Below are positions 43,305 to 54,167 of a stretch of DNA of 64,000 bases, piece by piece (positions within the stretch are counted from its first letter, which is position 1; the number at the start of each line of letters is the position of its first letter). Location: NCBI GenBank assembly GCA_043815125.1, contig JBDRJH010000294.1, forward strand, positions 27,469 through 91,468, in the 5' to 3' direction. The translations under genes were made by a program, and so were the position numbers. Source of the DNA: JAUWBF01 sp043815125. Lineage in GTDB: Bacteria; Verrucomicrobiota; Verrucomicrobiia; Opitutales; Opitutaceae. Under the pieces are notes generated by a model. The model worked only from the letters and a program-made list of their open reading frames with translations. It ran no database searches and was not told where the DNA came from.

Positions 43305-44135
43305 CTACCGCGCGCGTTTGCGATCAGGCGCGCCGCGCGGCACCACGAGTTGAAAGCCCTCCCCGTCGCGTGCGCCGGCCACCAGCGCATTGGTCACGCG
43401 TCCAAGGCGCTCCGCCTGGGCCAGGGCCTGCCAGCGCAAACGCGCGGCGCGCGGCGCCGGCTGCGAAAAGCCGTTGACCAGCCGGCTGGTGACCAGCAGC
43501 TCCTGCAGGAAAATCGTCACAACCGGACCGAACTCGCGTCCTCCGGGCCGCAGGAACACCAGTTCGCCGGGTCGCAGGGTCAGGCGCGCCGGCGCGTCGC
43601 CGGCCGGTTCGGCCCCGCCGGCGGCGACGACTGCGCCCGGACCGTCGAGGCAGATGAGCTTGAGACCCTCGTTGTGCATGGCCTGCACAATCCAGAGCCC
43701 GCTCCCCAGCCGGGCCCGGCCGGTGGTGGAGTCAACGGCCCGCTCCCGCCCCTCGGGCACGTCGACCAAGACCGTGCCGGACAACAATCTCCCGCCCGCC
43801 GGCGACGGCATCCACAGGGCCAGCGAGCCGACGCGACACACGCCGCCGTCCGCCGCGACCAGCTCCACCCGGGAGCCGGCCCCCGTCACCACCGCCACGC
43901 CGTCCGGCGGCAACACGTCGCCCTGGCGCAGCCGAGTGACGCCGGCTCCCGCGCCCTCGCCGCGCAGCATCACCACGCCGGCCACCTCGCCGACGCCGGG
44001 GGCGGCGACCGAACCGGCCCGCAGCGGGACGAGCCACAGGCAGACGACGGCCAGCGGGAGCAAGGCCGGACGGAGGGCCGGGTAAAGCAGCGGACGCAGT
44101 GCGTAGTTAATGAATTGATACAGTCGGCAGGTCAT
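43305..44135 (-). CDS. FecR-like secreted/anchored protein, partner of the CHASE2 cyclase
   Basis: 276 residues. A long hydrophobic N-terminal region (about 25-42: LLPLAVVCLWLVPLRAGS) works as signal or anchor. A FecR-type beta domain follows (EVAGVVMLRGEGAGAGVTRL, RQGDVLPPDGVAVVTGAGSR, RLLSGTVLVDVPEG), then a helical C-terminal part. Its ATG overlaps the cyclase stop by one base (TGATG), so the two are co-translated. FecR-type domains in the periplasm sense or bind cell-wall or iron-carrier signals; here the likely role is to present a periplasmic signal to the cyclase's CHASE2 domain. That is inference from coupling. Confidence 0.75.
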   Translation of the reverse strand: MTCRLYQFINYALRPLLYPALRPALLPLAVVCLWLVPLRAGSVAAPGVGEVAGVVMLRGEGAGAGVTRLRQGDVLPPDGVAVVTGAGSRVELVAADGGVCRVGSLALWMPSPAGGRLLSGTVLVDVPEGRERAVDSTTGRARLGSGLWIVQAMHNEGLKLICLDGPGAVVAAGGAEPAGDAPARLTLRPGELVFLRPGGREFGPVVTIFLQELLVTSRLVNGFSQPAPRAARLRWQALAQAERLGRVTNALVAGARDGEGFQLVVPRGAPDRKRAR

Positions 44136-46495
44136 CACTTGGTGGTCATGCGGTAGACGCCGTCCCAGTCGGCCGGGGGCGGCTCGGCGCAGAGCCGGCG
44201 GCAGCGTTCGAGCATGACGAGGGAGGGGTTGGCTTCCACGCCGGGGTCGCGTCCGGGTTGAAACGGCTCCGCTCCGGCGGCGGCACCGAAGGCCTCGATC
44301 GCGGCGGCCCACTCCTGTCGCAGGTAGTGGGCGCGCCCCTTGGCAAAGCGGCCGAGGCACTCATGGACGGCCGGGGTCACGTCGTCCTCGAGACCGACGA
44401 GTTCAAAGATTTCCACCGGTTGCGAGCGGCCCTTGACGACGATGCGGTCCAGCTCGCGGAACACGCAGCGGGCGCCCTGGGCGCGGGCGAGGCTCACGGT
44501 GCTCTCGGTGACGAGCGTGTAGACGCCGAAGCTCTTGGCGCCGCTCTCGCAACGCGCGGCGAGGTTCACCGCGTCGCCCATCATCGTATAGTTGAAACGG
44601 TGCGACGAGCCCATGTTGCCCACGATGACACGGCCCGAGTTGAGCCCGATGCGCGTGCGCATGGCGTGGACCAGCGGCGGCCAGCGGTCGCCCTCGGCGG
44701 TCCATTTCGCACGCAGGTTGGCCTGGCAGTTCTGCATGAGCGCGGCGGCCTCGCAGGCGGCGCGAGCGTGCGCAGGCAGCGGCACCGGCGCGCCGAACAT
44801 GGCCACGATCGCGTCGCCGATGTATTTGTCCAGGGCGCCGCCGTGGCGCTGCAGCTCGTCGGTCATCGCGCCCAGGTATTGGTTGAGCAACTCGCCCAGG
44901 TCCGACGGCGTCAGCACCTCCGAGAACGACGAAAACGACTGGATGTCGCTGAAAAACGCCGTGATCTCCGCCTCGTGCCCGCCGAGCCGCGGCTCCTGGC
45001 CCGAATCGACCATGCGGTTGACCAGCTCCGGCGAAACGTAGGAGCCGAACATGCCCCGGATGCGATCACGCAGGGCCTGTTCCTCACGGATCTTGCGAAT
45101 GGTCACATACCCCTGCTGGGCCGCGAACCCGACCAGCGGCCACGCCACAAACACCATTTGCCCCGCGACGCTCAACAACCCCTGCGCCACCACCCACACC
45201 AGCAACCCGATCAAAACCACGCCGCCCGCATAGACAACAACCGCCCGCCCGCTCAGACCGCCCCGGTCCAACAACGCCGTCAAACCCAACCCCGCCAGCA
45301 GCAGCACCGTCAACACCGGCCACAACGGCCAGCGCGGCAGATAGTCGTCGCGCAGGATATTTTCCAACGCGTTCACGTGGACCATCACCTTGGGACTCTC
45401 CGGCAACAGCGCGCTTGGACCGATATCGGTCAACCCCGCCGCGATCTGGCCCACGATCACGATTTTCCCCGCCAAATCCGGCGCGGGTAAATCCTCGCCA
45501 AAGCCAAAACGCTTCACCTGCCGGCGGTAAAACCCGCCATACGACATGGCCTGGATGCCCTGCGGATAAACCTCCTCCACCGCCTCCGCCCCGGACTCGT
45601 CCGCCTCACTGGCCAACGCCACCGTCCTGGTGAGTTCATAACGGTAGTTCACATGGTAGTAGCCGTCGGCATCGATCGGGATGCGCTTCAAGCCGTCCCC
45701 CGTGCGCACCAATACCGCCCGGCCCGGCCGGATCTCCACGTCCTCCGGCCCCGCGCGCCAATACGCCAGCAACGTCTGCAAAACCAGACTCGCAAATACC
45801 TCGTCGCCCACCCGCGCCACCAAGGGGAACTTACGCACCACCCCGTCGCTGTCCGCGTCCGCCGTCAAGATCCCGAAGCTCGCCACCTCCAACAACGCCG
45901 GAATCGGCAGCAAGCCCCCCCGGTGGTCGCGCAAGCCGGCCAGTTCCCCCTCGGCCCGCGCCAGGGGTTTCGTCACCCCATGCGAACGGACCGGTTTGCC
46001 ATCGCTCAACAGGCCCGGCGCCACCGGATCGAGCTGCGCCCCCATGACCACCGGAAAACCCAGCGCCGGGATCGGCGACGCCATGGCCGCGTCCATCTCC
46101 GGACGAAAGTTGCGGTCAACAAACAGGATATCCCACGCCAGCACCGCCGGACGCTCCTCCGGGGCGATCGCCAGGTAGCTCATCAACTCGCCATGCACCG
46201 AACGCGGGAACGGCCATTGCCCAAAACCGCCAAAGCCCCCCTCGTCCCCGCCCTCCTCGGGCGTCGTCACCGACAACTCGTCGATCCCCAGGACCACCAC
46301 CCGGCCGGTCGGCTCGGGTTGACCCAGCTTCGCCCGCGTCCACAGCCGGGCCTCCTCGCTCAACCACTCCAAACGCTGCGCCGGACCGATGTCCCGCGTC
46401 GCCCATAGGCCGAACCCGAGGACCAGGGTCACCAACAACCGCCCGCGCCAAACAGGCGTTATTTTGTTCAATACCTGTGAAAATGAAGTGACCAC
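44135..46495 (-). CDS. CHASE2-domain adenylate/guanylate cyclase (class III)
   Basis: 786 residues. An N-terminal membrane segment (about 18-33), a large extracytoplasmic CHASE2 domain (about 40-380: VVVLGIDELSVTTPEEGG, FPRSVHGELMSYLA, GKIVIVGQIAAGLTDI), three membrane helices (about 395-470) and a class III cyclase domain (about 505-700) follow in order. AFFSDIQSFSSFSEVLTP and KYIGDAIVAMFGAP provide the two metal Asp residues; FNYTMMGDAVNLAARCES holds the Asn/Arg pair region. It should be active and membrane-bound. The start is a GTG. It is divergent from the large FecR-domain gene and coupled to the small FecR-like gene. Confidence 0.92.
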   Translation of the reverse strand: MVTSFSQVLNKITPVWRGRLLVTLVLGFGLWATRDIGPAQRLEWLSEEARLWTRAKLGQPEPTGRVVVLGIDELSVTTPEEGGDEGGFGGFGQWPFPRSVHGELMSYLAIAPEERPAVLAWDILFVDRNFRPEMDAAMASPIPALGFPVVMGAQLDPVAPGLLSDGKPVRSHGVTKPLARAEGELAGLRDHRGGLLPIPALLEVASFGILTADADSDGVVRKFPLVARVGDEVFASLVLQTLLAYWRAGPEDVEIRPGRAVLVRTGDGLKRIPIDADGYYHVNYRYELTRTVALASEADESGAEAVEEVYPQGIQAMSYGGFYRRQVKRFGFGEDLPAPDLAGKIVIVGQIAAGLTDIGPSALLPESPKVMVHVNALENILRDDYLPRWPLWPVLTVLLLAGLGLTALLDRGGLSGRAVVVYAGGVVLIGLLVWVVAQGLLSVAGQMVFVAWPLVGFAAQQGYVTIRKIREEQALRDRIRGMFGSYVSPELVNRMVDSGQEPRLGGHEAEITAFFSDIQSFSSFSEVLTPSDLGELLNQYLGAMTDELQRHGGALDKYIGDAIVAMFGAPVPLPAHARAACEAAALMQNCQANLRAKWTAEGDRWPPLVHAMRTRIGLNSGRVIVGNMGSSHRFNYTMMGDAVNLAARCESGAKSFGVYTLVTESTVSLARAQGARCVFRELDRIVVKGRSQPVEIFELVGLEDDVTPAVHECLGRFAKGRAHYLRQEWAAAIEAFGAAAGAEPFQPGRDPGVEANPSLVMLERCRRLCAEPPPADWDGVYRMTTK

Positions 46496-46501
46496 CTATT
46501 G

Positions 46502-46545
46502 AAAATTGTTTGTAACTACGCGGCACCCGACCGCTACACAATTTT
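46502..46545. promoter_or_regulatory. Symmetric divergent promoter region with inverted repeat
   Basis: AAAATTGT (46502-46509) and its exact reverse complement ACAATTTT (46538-46545) flank a 28-base GC-rich core between the divergent cyclase and large FecR genes. Symmetry around the gap suggests paired binding sites or mirror-image promoters coordinating both transcripts. Confidence 0.45.
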
Positions 46546-46551
46546 ACTCCC

Positions 46552-49428
46552 ATGAGCCTGAAATCCTGCCTCTGCCTGATCGGCCTCACCCTGAGTCTGG
46601 CCCTCTCACTCCCCGCCCAGACCGTCCGCGTGCTGCTCGTCGCCGGCACCGCCGACATCACCCCCACCGGCGAAACCGTCGCCCGCCCCATCGTCAAAGG
46701 CGAGGCCGTCACCGCCGGCTCCACCATCTCCACCGGTGCCGACGGACGCGTCGTGCTCACCCCCATGCCCGGAGTGAAATCGATCATCACCCCCAACAGC
46801 ACCATCACCCTGGAATCCGCCTCCGAGGCGCCCAACCCCGACGCCACCACCGCTTATGCGGCCGTGATCGACCTCAAGGTCGGCGCCGTCGTCTCCGACC
46901 TCAACAAACCCGCCGACGCCACCTACGACTACAGCATCCGCACCCCCCGCGGCCTCGCCGGCGCCCGCGGCACCGTCTTCACCGTCGGCGTGAACCCCGC
47001 CGGCATCGCCACCGTGGTCGTCGCCCACGGCACCATCACCCTCACCTTCACCGACGGCCGCACCGCCTCGCTCACCCCCGGCAAGGTCTCCATCACCAAA
47101 CCCGACGGCACCAGCGTCGAGGCCGAGAAGATCGGCGATCTCTCCCCCGAGGACCAAGCCATCGCCAACACCTGGACCGAGATCACCCTTGAGGCCATCA
47201 ACCGCGCCATCGACGACGGCGCGGACCTCTCACCCGACGCCCTCCGCAACGTCATCGAGACCGCCGAAAGCCTCGGCGTAGAACTCACCGACACCGCCAA
47301 CACCCTCCTGCGGACCATTCAGGAGAAGGTCGACCAGCTGGAGGAAACCCAGACCGAGACCCGCGAGGAGGAAACCAAAACCGTCATCACCAACCTCAAG
47401 AGCTCCACGAGCGACGCGATCAGCCGCTTCCGCGCCACGCTGACCGCCGACCAGCTCGCTACCTTCGACCAGCTCAACAGCCAGAACCAGGCCCTCCTGG
47501 TCAGCATCAACGATCCCGCCATCACCCAAGTCGCCCTGGCCGGTGACACCTACACCGGCGTCCCCTTCACCAACCTCGATCTCGCCGTCAACCTGCGCGC
47601 CATCGCCGACCTCGACGCCGCCAGCCTGGCCTTCCTCAAGGAAGCCAACGGCGAGAACTTTGAAAACGAAGGCCCCGGTCCGGCCGACTGGAGCCCCGCC
47701 GCCTTCGTGCGCAGCGCCGTCACCTGGAACGCCCTGTCCGCCACCGACCGCCAGCTCCTGCTCGATCTCGACGCCTCCGAGGCCGTCATGGATCGCAGCG
47801 CCACCTTCATCTCCGCCTACCTTGACCAAGTCGTGCGGGCCCTGGAGCCCGAACAGTTGACCGCCCTGCTCGAAACCGGCTGGGGCACCGATCTGCTCGA
47901 CAACTATTTCCGCTCCTACGGCGTCTCCCAAAACGAAAACGCCGTCGCTATCGCCGTCGCCTTGACCGCCGACCAACGGGCACTGATCCGCTACTTCGAC
48001 TTCGACGCCGAGGTCGCCGGCAACCTCGGGTCCTACCTGGCCGAGAAGCTCGACGTCTTGGCCGGCCTCACCGAAACCGAGCGCGCCCAGCTCCGCCAGT
48101 TTGACCTCGGCGACCGGCTGCTCGACTACAGCGACACCAGCGTGCTCCAAAACGCCCTCGGACGCTTCAACGCGCTCACCACCGCGCAACAAACCGCCGT
48201 CAAGGCCCTCGGCCTCGGCCAGTTCTACCTGCAGCCCGGCGACCAGCAAGTCTACCTGTCCAACGACACCATCACCACCGTCGACGCCCGCATCCTCGAC
48301 ATCGTCGACACCTACCTCGGGCTCGACCAGACCCGGCAGGAAGCGCTGCGCGACGCCGAACTGTTCGACACCCATTATGGTTTCCTCGGCGACGAACGTT
48401 ACGACCCCGCCAACCTCACCGCCTTTGTTGATCAATACCTGACCCTGCCCGCGCGCACTCGCGCCTTCATCCTCGCCGCGCACGACTTTTCCATCCTCGA
48501 CCTGCTCGACGGCGGCGGCAGCAGCTCCGCCGGCTCCGGCAGCGGGGTTGTGCTCTTCGAATCGGAAGGCTCCTACCGCAGCCTCGGCGAGTTCGCCGCC
48601 ATGGTCGCCGCCCTCACCGACGCGGAACTCCTGACCCTGCGCGACATCGAGGGCGCCGCCATTCTCGCCAAGGGCCTGTTCTACGAGGAAAACCCGCTGC
48701 AAATCATCAAGACCGCCATCCAGTTCTACAACAACCTGAACGTCCTGCAAAAGTTCACCCTGCGCGAACTCGGCATCCTCCAGCAAGACGGCTTCGACTG
48801 GCTCACGGTCAACCAGACCGGCCTGACCCGCCTGCTCGGCGTCTACGGAGCGCTCTCCGGCGAATTGCGCGCCGGCACCGAGTTCATCGACTACGGCAAC
48901 TACCCCTACTACCCCGAGACGCTGACCAACCCGACCTTCTTCATCAGTGACGACATCTACTTCTACAACGTCTCGTTCCACTCTCCCACCAGCACCCTGA
49001 ACGTCGCCGCGCTGAAAAACCTCAACATCTACGGGGCCAACGACGACCTCGAAGATCCGACCTTCAACACCGCCGCCAACGGCTCGCTGCACCTCAACGC
49101 CTCCGACCTGATCGACCTAAACGGCGTCAGCTTCGGCACCAACATCCGCAGCATCACCATGGAGGCCGCCACCATCAACCTAGCCAACGTCCACTTCAAC
49201 AACGGCAGCGTCGTCGCCCTTAATTCGCGCGACGGCGGCAACCCCAACTTCGGCTCCAGCATCACCGGCCGCATCAACTTCATCACCAACGTGAAATACG
49301 CCGGCCACCTACTCGACAGCCAGGAGCAGTTCGACGCCTACGGCATCAACATCAAGACCGGCACCCTCGCCAACCCCGCCACGCCCGGCACCTACCAGAC
49401 GGTCACTGATTATATCGAGACGCAGTAA
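46552..49428 (+). CDS. Large secreted FecR-domain protein
   Basis: 958 residues: signal peptide (about 1-22, ending LSLPAQ), a FecR domain (about 24-190: VRVLLVAGTADITPTGETVA, YSIRTPRGLAGARGTVFTV), a long acidic alpha-helical region (about 195-790), and a C-terminal beta-solenoid-like segment (about 800-958: LKNLNIYGANDDLE, LHLNASDLIDLNGVSF). RTPRG(L/T)xGxRGT is the classic FecR motif. No membrane anchor is visible at the C-terminus. It is followed after 48 bases by an outer-membrane barrel gene and preceded by the divergent CHASE2 cyclase, so all four genes probably form one envelope-sensing unit. Confidence 0.82.
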   Translation: MSLKSCLCLIGLTLSLALSLPAQTVRVLLVAGTADITPTGETVARPIVKGEAVTAGSTISTGADGRVVLTPMPGVKSIITPNSTITLESASEAPNPDATTAYAAVIDLKVGAVVSDLNKPADATYDYSIRTPRGLAGARGTVFTVGVNPAGIATVVVAHGTITLTFTDGRTASLTPGKVSITKPDGTSVEAEKIGDLSPEDQAIANTWTEITLEAINRAIDDGADLSPDALRNVIETAESLGVELTDTANTLLRTIQEKVDQLEETQTETREEETKTVITNLKSSTSDAISRFRATLTADQLATFDQLNSQNQALLVSINDPAITQVALAGDTYTGVPFTNLDLAVNLRAIADLDAASLAFLKEANGENFENEGPGPADWSPAAFVRSAVTWNALSATDRQLLLDLDASEAVMDRSATFISAYLDQVVRALEPEQLTALLETGWGTDLLDNYFRSYGVSQNENAVAIAVALTADQRALIRYFDFDAEVAGNLGSYLAEKLDVLAGLTETERAQLRQFDLGDRLLDYSDTSVLQNALGRFNALTTAQQTAVKALGLGQFYLQPGDQQVYLSNDTITTVDARILDIVDTYLGLDQTRQEALRDAELFDTHYGFLGDERYDPANLTAFVDQYLTLPARTRAFILAAHDFSILDLLDGGGSSSAGSGSGVVLFESEGSYRSLGEFAAMVAALTDAELLTLRDIEGAAILAKGLFYEENPLQIIKTAIQFYNNLNVLQKFTLRELGILQQDGFDWLTVNQTGLTRLLGVYGALSGELRAGTEFIDYGNYPYYPETLTNPTFFISDDIYFYNVSFHSPTSTLNVAALKNLNIYGANDDLEDPTFNTAANGSLHLNASDLIDLNGVSFGTNIRSITMEAATINLANVHFNNGSVVALNSRDGGNPNFGSSITGRINFITNVKYAGHLLDSQEQFDAYGINIKTGTLANPATPGTYQTVTDYIETQ

Positions 49429-49476
49429 CCCGCCCCCATCCCTCCAGCCACTCCAACCATCACCTCGCACGGTCGC

Positions 49477-50523
49477 ATGAAACGCCTCGCCCTCCTCGCC
49501 CCCGCCCTCGCGCTCGCCTCCGGCGTGCTGCTTGCCCAAACCGCCAACGAATCCGTCATCGACCGGGCCGACCGCCCCGGCCTCCCCCCCGCCACCCCGC
49601 CGGCGCAGGATTCGTCTCCCGCCGACATCACCGAACAGACCGAGAGCGGCGACGCCGGCGTGCAACGCCTCGCCGAGCCCCGCAAGCTGCCGTTCAAGAC
49701 CACCGTCGCCTTCGACTCGCAGGTCTATTTCACCGACAACGTCCAGCTCGCCAACGACAGCTCCCCCTCCTCCAACAGCGACGCCGTCGTCGTCGGCAAC
49801 ACCCTCTCGGTGCGGGTCTCCGGCAACCCCCTCGCCCTCGGCGAAGGCCTGCTCACCCCGTCCGCCGCCGTCGTTTACCAAAACTTCCGCCACGGCGTCG
49901 GCAGTGACGACACCACCCGCAAGGACCTCGACTTCGACGCCTACAGCCTGCCCCTCAACCTCTCCTACCGCTTCGGGCAGGGCTGGGAAGCCTCCGCCGG
50001 CCTCACCGCCAGCGCCGTCTACCGCATCCACGGCACCGGCGACTACAAACGCATCATCAGCTCCTACACCCCCAACCTCGGCCTGCGCAAACTGATCCCC
50101 ATCAACCAGGAGCAAGTCCTCATCATCAGCGGCACCCTCTCCCGCTCCTACACCAAGGCCACCCTCGACGGCGTGCCCCTCGGCCTCGCCGCCTTCCGCA
50201 ACGACCGCAACGACAAGCTCGAGGCCGCCCTCGACGTCACCCACTACATCCTCAAGGGCCCCTGGACCTTCGTGCCCTACGCCCGCGTCAGCCACGCCGA
50301 CTACGCCCACTACGAGGAAGCCTCCTTTGTCACCCCCGCCTCGGTCGACCGCGCCGACTGGACCTTTTCCACCGGTCTGGTCGCCTCCTACCGCGTCAGC
50401 CAGCGGCTCAACGCCCGCGCCTTCGTCGGCTACGAGACCCGCGATTCCACCGCCGGCGCCTTCGACTACTCCTACGACTCCGGCACCCTCGGCCTCGGTC
50501 TGAGCGTCGCCCTCACCTTCTGA
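49477..50523 (+). CDS. Outer-membrane beta-barrel protein
   Basis: 348 residues: signal peptide (about 1-21), a Pro/Asp-rich linker, then alternating amphipathic strands (LPFKTTVAFDSQVYFTDNVQ, WEASAGLTASAVYRI, QVLIISGTLSRSYTKATL, LNARAFVGYETRDSTAGAF) and a C-terminal LGLGLSVALTF ending in Phe, the classic outer-membrane barrel terminus. The strand count is about 12 to 16 by eye. Channel or receptor function is unknown. Same operon as the large FecR protein; the hairpins at 50536-50587 probably end the transcript. Confidence 0.82.
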   Translation: MKRLALLAPALALASGVLLAQTANESVIDRADRPGLPPATPPAQDSSPADITEQTESGDAGVQRLAEPRKLPFKTTVAFDSQVYFTDNVQLANDSSPSSNSDAVVVGNTLSVRVSGNPLALGEGLLTPSAAVVYQNFRHGVGSDDTTRKDLDFDAYSLPLNLSYRFGQGWEASAGLTASAVYRIHGTGDYKRIISSYTPNLGLRKLIPINQEQVLIISGTLSRSYTKATLDGVPLGLAAFRNDRNDKLEAALDVTHYILKGPWTFVPYARVSHADYAHYEEASFVTPASVDRADWTFSTGLVASYRVSQRLNARAFVGYETRDSTAGAFDYSYDSGTLGLGLSVALTF

Positions 50524-50535
50524 GCCCCGCCCCGC

Positions 50536-50587
50536 GGGACGCGCAGTCCCGTCCGCCCCGCCCGGTCGCGCGCCGCCGCCGACCGGG
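50536..50587 (+). terminator. Double hairpin after the FecR/barrel operon
   Basis: GGGAC-gcgca-GTCCC (50536-50550) and CCCGGTC...GACCGGG (50561-50567 with 50581-50587), the latter followed by AAAA, lie just past the barrel gene. There is no T-run, so this is at best a moderate terminator. Confidence 0.4.
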
Positions 50588-50653
50588 AAAACCCTCGCCG
50601 GCCGTCGCCACGCTTGCGCCCCGGTTCACGCCGCCCTTCTGTAACCCCTCGCC

Positions 50654-51883
50654 GTGAATCTCCGCGCCACCTCCGAACTCCTCACCTTTTTCAAGGTCAC
50701 CACCCGCGAACGGTGGGACCCGTGGAGTCCGCTGGCCATCCTGGCCCTGAGCGCCATCGGCGTCATGTTCATCTACAGCGCGCAATACTCCACGCCGCTC
50801 AACAACTGGCTCAACCAGATCGTCTGGATCGCCGCCGGCGCGCTCGTCTACCTCACGGTTTCACTGACCGACTACCGCGCCTGGATCACCTACGGACACT
50901 GGTTCTACCTCGGCTGTCTGCTGCCGCTCATCGGGGTGCTGGTCATCGGCGAGTCCCGTTACGGCGCCCAGCGCTGGATCGACCTGGGGTTTTTCTCCCT
51001 GCAACCCTCGGAACCCGCCAAGGTGGCGGTGCTTATCACCACGGCGACCATCCTCATCCGGTCCAAGCTAGGGAGCATCCGCCAGTCGCTCGGCACCCTC
51101 GGCAAGTTGGCGCTTGCGGTGGGTTTGCCGTTGTTCCTGATTCTCCTTCAACCCGACCTCAAATCGGCCATCGTGCTCCCCCCCGTGGTCTTCTCCATGC
51201 TCTACGTTTCCAAATTGTCACCGAGATTTTTCGCGGTGGTTCTTGGCGGATTCGTGTTTCTGGTCGGGCTCGTCCTGTGGGACGCCCACGGCTACATCAA
51301 GTTCAACGAGCGCAACAACCTGTCCTTCATGCGCGACAAGGGGAAATACGAGCAAACCACCTGGTTTCCGCTCAAGGACTACCAGCGCAACCGCATCGTC
51401 GCCTTCCTCGCGCCCGACAAGATGGACCCCAAGGGCACCGACGACCTCTGGAACCTCAACCAGTCGCTCATCTCCGTCGGCGGCGGCGGCCTGCTCGGCC
51501 AGGGCTGGACCGAGGGCACGCAGGCCCAGCTCGGCTACCTGCCCCGAGCCGTCGCGCACAACGATTTTATCTTCTCGGTCATCGCCGAGGAAAAAGGATT
51601 TCTGGGAAGCCTCACGGTTCTCAGCCTGTTTGGCCTGGTCTTGTTCAACGGCATACGCATCGCGGGGCTGGCCCGCGACCGCCTCGGCACCCTCATCGCC
51701 GTCGGCGTCACCGTCCTCTTCGCCGTGCACGTGTTCGTGAACATCGCCATGACCATCGGGCTCGTGCCCATCACGGGCATACCACTTCCCTTTATCAGCT
51801 ACGGTGGCTCCTTCATGCTCAGTTGCTGCTTGCTGCAAGGACTGGTCCAGAGCGTCTATCGCTTCAGAAAGGACTTCACGTGA
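50654..51883 (+). CDS. rodA: Rod shape-determining SEDS glycosyltransferase RodA
   Basis: 409 residues, starting with GTG. About ten membrane helices carry SEDS signatures: YGAQRWIDLGFFSLQPSEPAK (Asp/Glu loop), LFLILLQPDLKSAIVLPPV, a long periplasmic loop (NLNQSLISVGGGGLLGQGW), GYLPRAVAHNDFIFSVIAEE and PLPFISYGGSFM. RodA polymerises lipid II into glycan with a class B PBP (MrdA/PBP2), which is not in this window. The next gene is an RNase E/G enzyme 99 bases downstream; rodA/mre genes near an RNase G gene are also seen in other bacteria. Confidence 0.95.
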   Translation: MNLRATSELLTFFKVTTRERWDPWSPLAILALSAIGVMFIYSAQYSTPLNNWLNQIVWIAAGALVYLTVSLTDYRAWITYGHWFYLGCLLPLIGVLVIGESRYGAQRWIDLGFFSLQPSEPAKVAVLITTATILIRSKLGSIRQSLGTLGKLALAVGLPLFLILLQPDLKSAIVLPPVVFSMLYVSKLSPRFFAVVLGGFVFLVGLVLWDAHGYIKFNERNNLSFMRDKGKYEQTTWFPLKDYQRNRIVAFLAPDKMDPKGTDDLWNLNQSLISVGGGGLLGQGWTEGTQAQLGYLPRAVAHNDFIFSVIAEEKGFLGSLTVLSLFGLVLFNGIRIAGLARDRLGTLIAVGVTVLFAVHVFVNIAMTIGLVPITGIPLPFISYGGSFMLSCCLLQGLVQSVYRFRKDFT

Positions 51884-51982
51884 AAATGAAGCTTTTCCGC
51901 GATCACGACCTCTCGGCCGGAATTTCCTGCGCCGCGACTCCTGCGTGTGGGCGCCCCGCACAAAACCCAGACCACACCACCC

Positions 51983-53731
<1,749 letters not shown>

Positions 53732-53790
53732 CCCAGGAGGACGGGCACTCCTGCCCGCCCTGATCGACAAGCCCCCTTCGCCTCCCCCGA

Positions 53791-53818
53791 CGCCCTCCAC
53801 CCCGGAGGGCGTTTTTTT
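53791..53818 (+). terminator. Intrinsic terminator of the RNase E/G gene
   Basis: CGCCCTCC-ACCCC-GGAGGGCG with a perfect 8-bp stem is followed directly by seven T residues (53812-53818). This is the textbook form on the plus strand, 60 bases after the stop codon. Confidence 0.85.
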
Positions 53819-53859
53819 GCGCACGGCGGCACCAAGCCTCGCGAAACCACGCCGCCCCC

Positions 53860-53887
53860 TTGACGCCCCCGCCCGGACAGGTATGCG
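53860..53887 (+). promoter_or_regulatory. Candidate sigma-70-like promoter
   Basis: TTGACG (53860-53865) and TATGCG (53882-53887) are spaced by 16 bases in the gap after the RNase terminator. It would drive the small ORF at 53900 or the Rnk-like gene further on. Low to moderate confidence. Confidence 0.35.
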
Positions 53888-53899
53888 TATGGCCTCCCC

Positions 53900-53989
53900 A
53901 TGAACGCCACCGGACAACTACATGCGAGTGCAGTCGCGAGCAACGAGCTCGTCGTCTTCCCCTCCATGCCCGGGGCGAAGATCGCGTGA
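53900..53989 (+). CDS. Possible 29-residue small protein or leader peptide
   Basis: A short frame (ATG AAC GCC ... GCG TGA) lies 12 bases after the candidate promoter. The sequence begins MNATGQLHASAVASNE and ends PSMPGAKIA. There is no known family and no clear ribosome binding site. It could be a leader peptide for the downstream genes or chance coding. Confidence 0.25.
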   Translation: MNATGQLHASAVASNELVVFPSMPGAKIA

Positions 53990-54167
53990 CCGGCCGGATG
54001 CGTCCGTCCGTCACGACCGCCTCGGGTTAAACCTGTCCCGGTCCCGCGCATCCTCCCGACCGCGCCGGAGACGCCCCTTCCCGCACGCCCATCGGCGTGT
54101 CCATCCCGCGCGTATCCCGTGCGCCTACCCGCGCCCGTCCGCGCCCACACCCAACCACCATCACGAC
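53990..54167. other. Non-coding gap upstream of the Rnk-like gene
   Basis: With the terminator, candidate promoter and small ORF before it, this completes a 436-base stretch without a convincing full-length gene. It is GC-rich and carries no structure I can support. Confidence 0.5.

Noticed and set aside
47230..49092. 620-codon minus-strand frame opposite the large FecR protein
   Set aside because: Repetitive Gly/Val/Glu/Ala sequence typical of antisense frames in high-GC genes.
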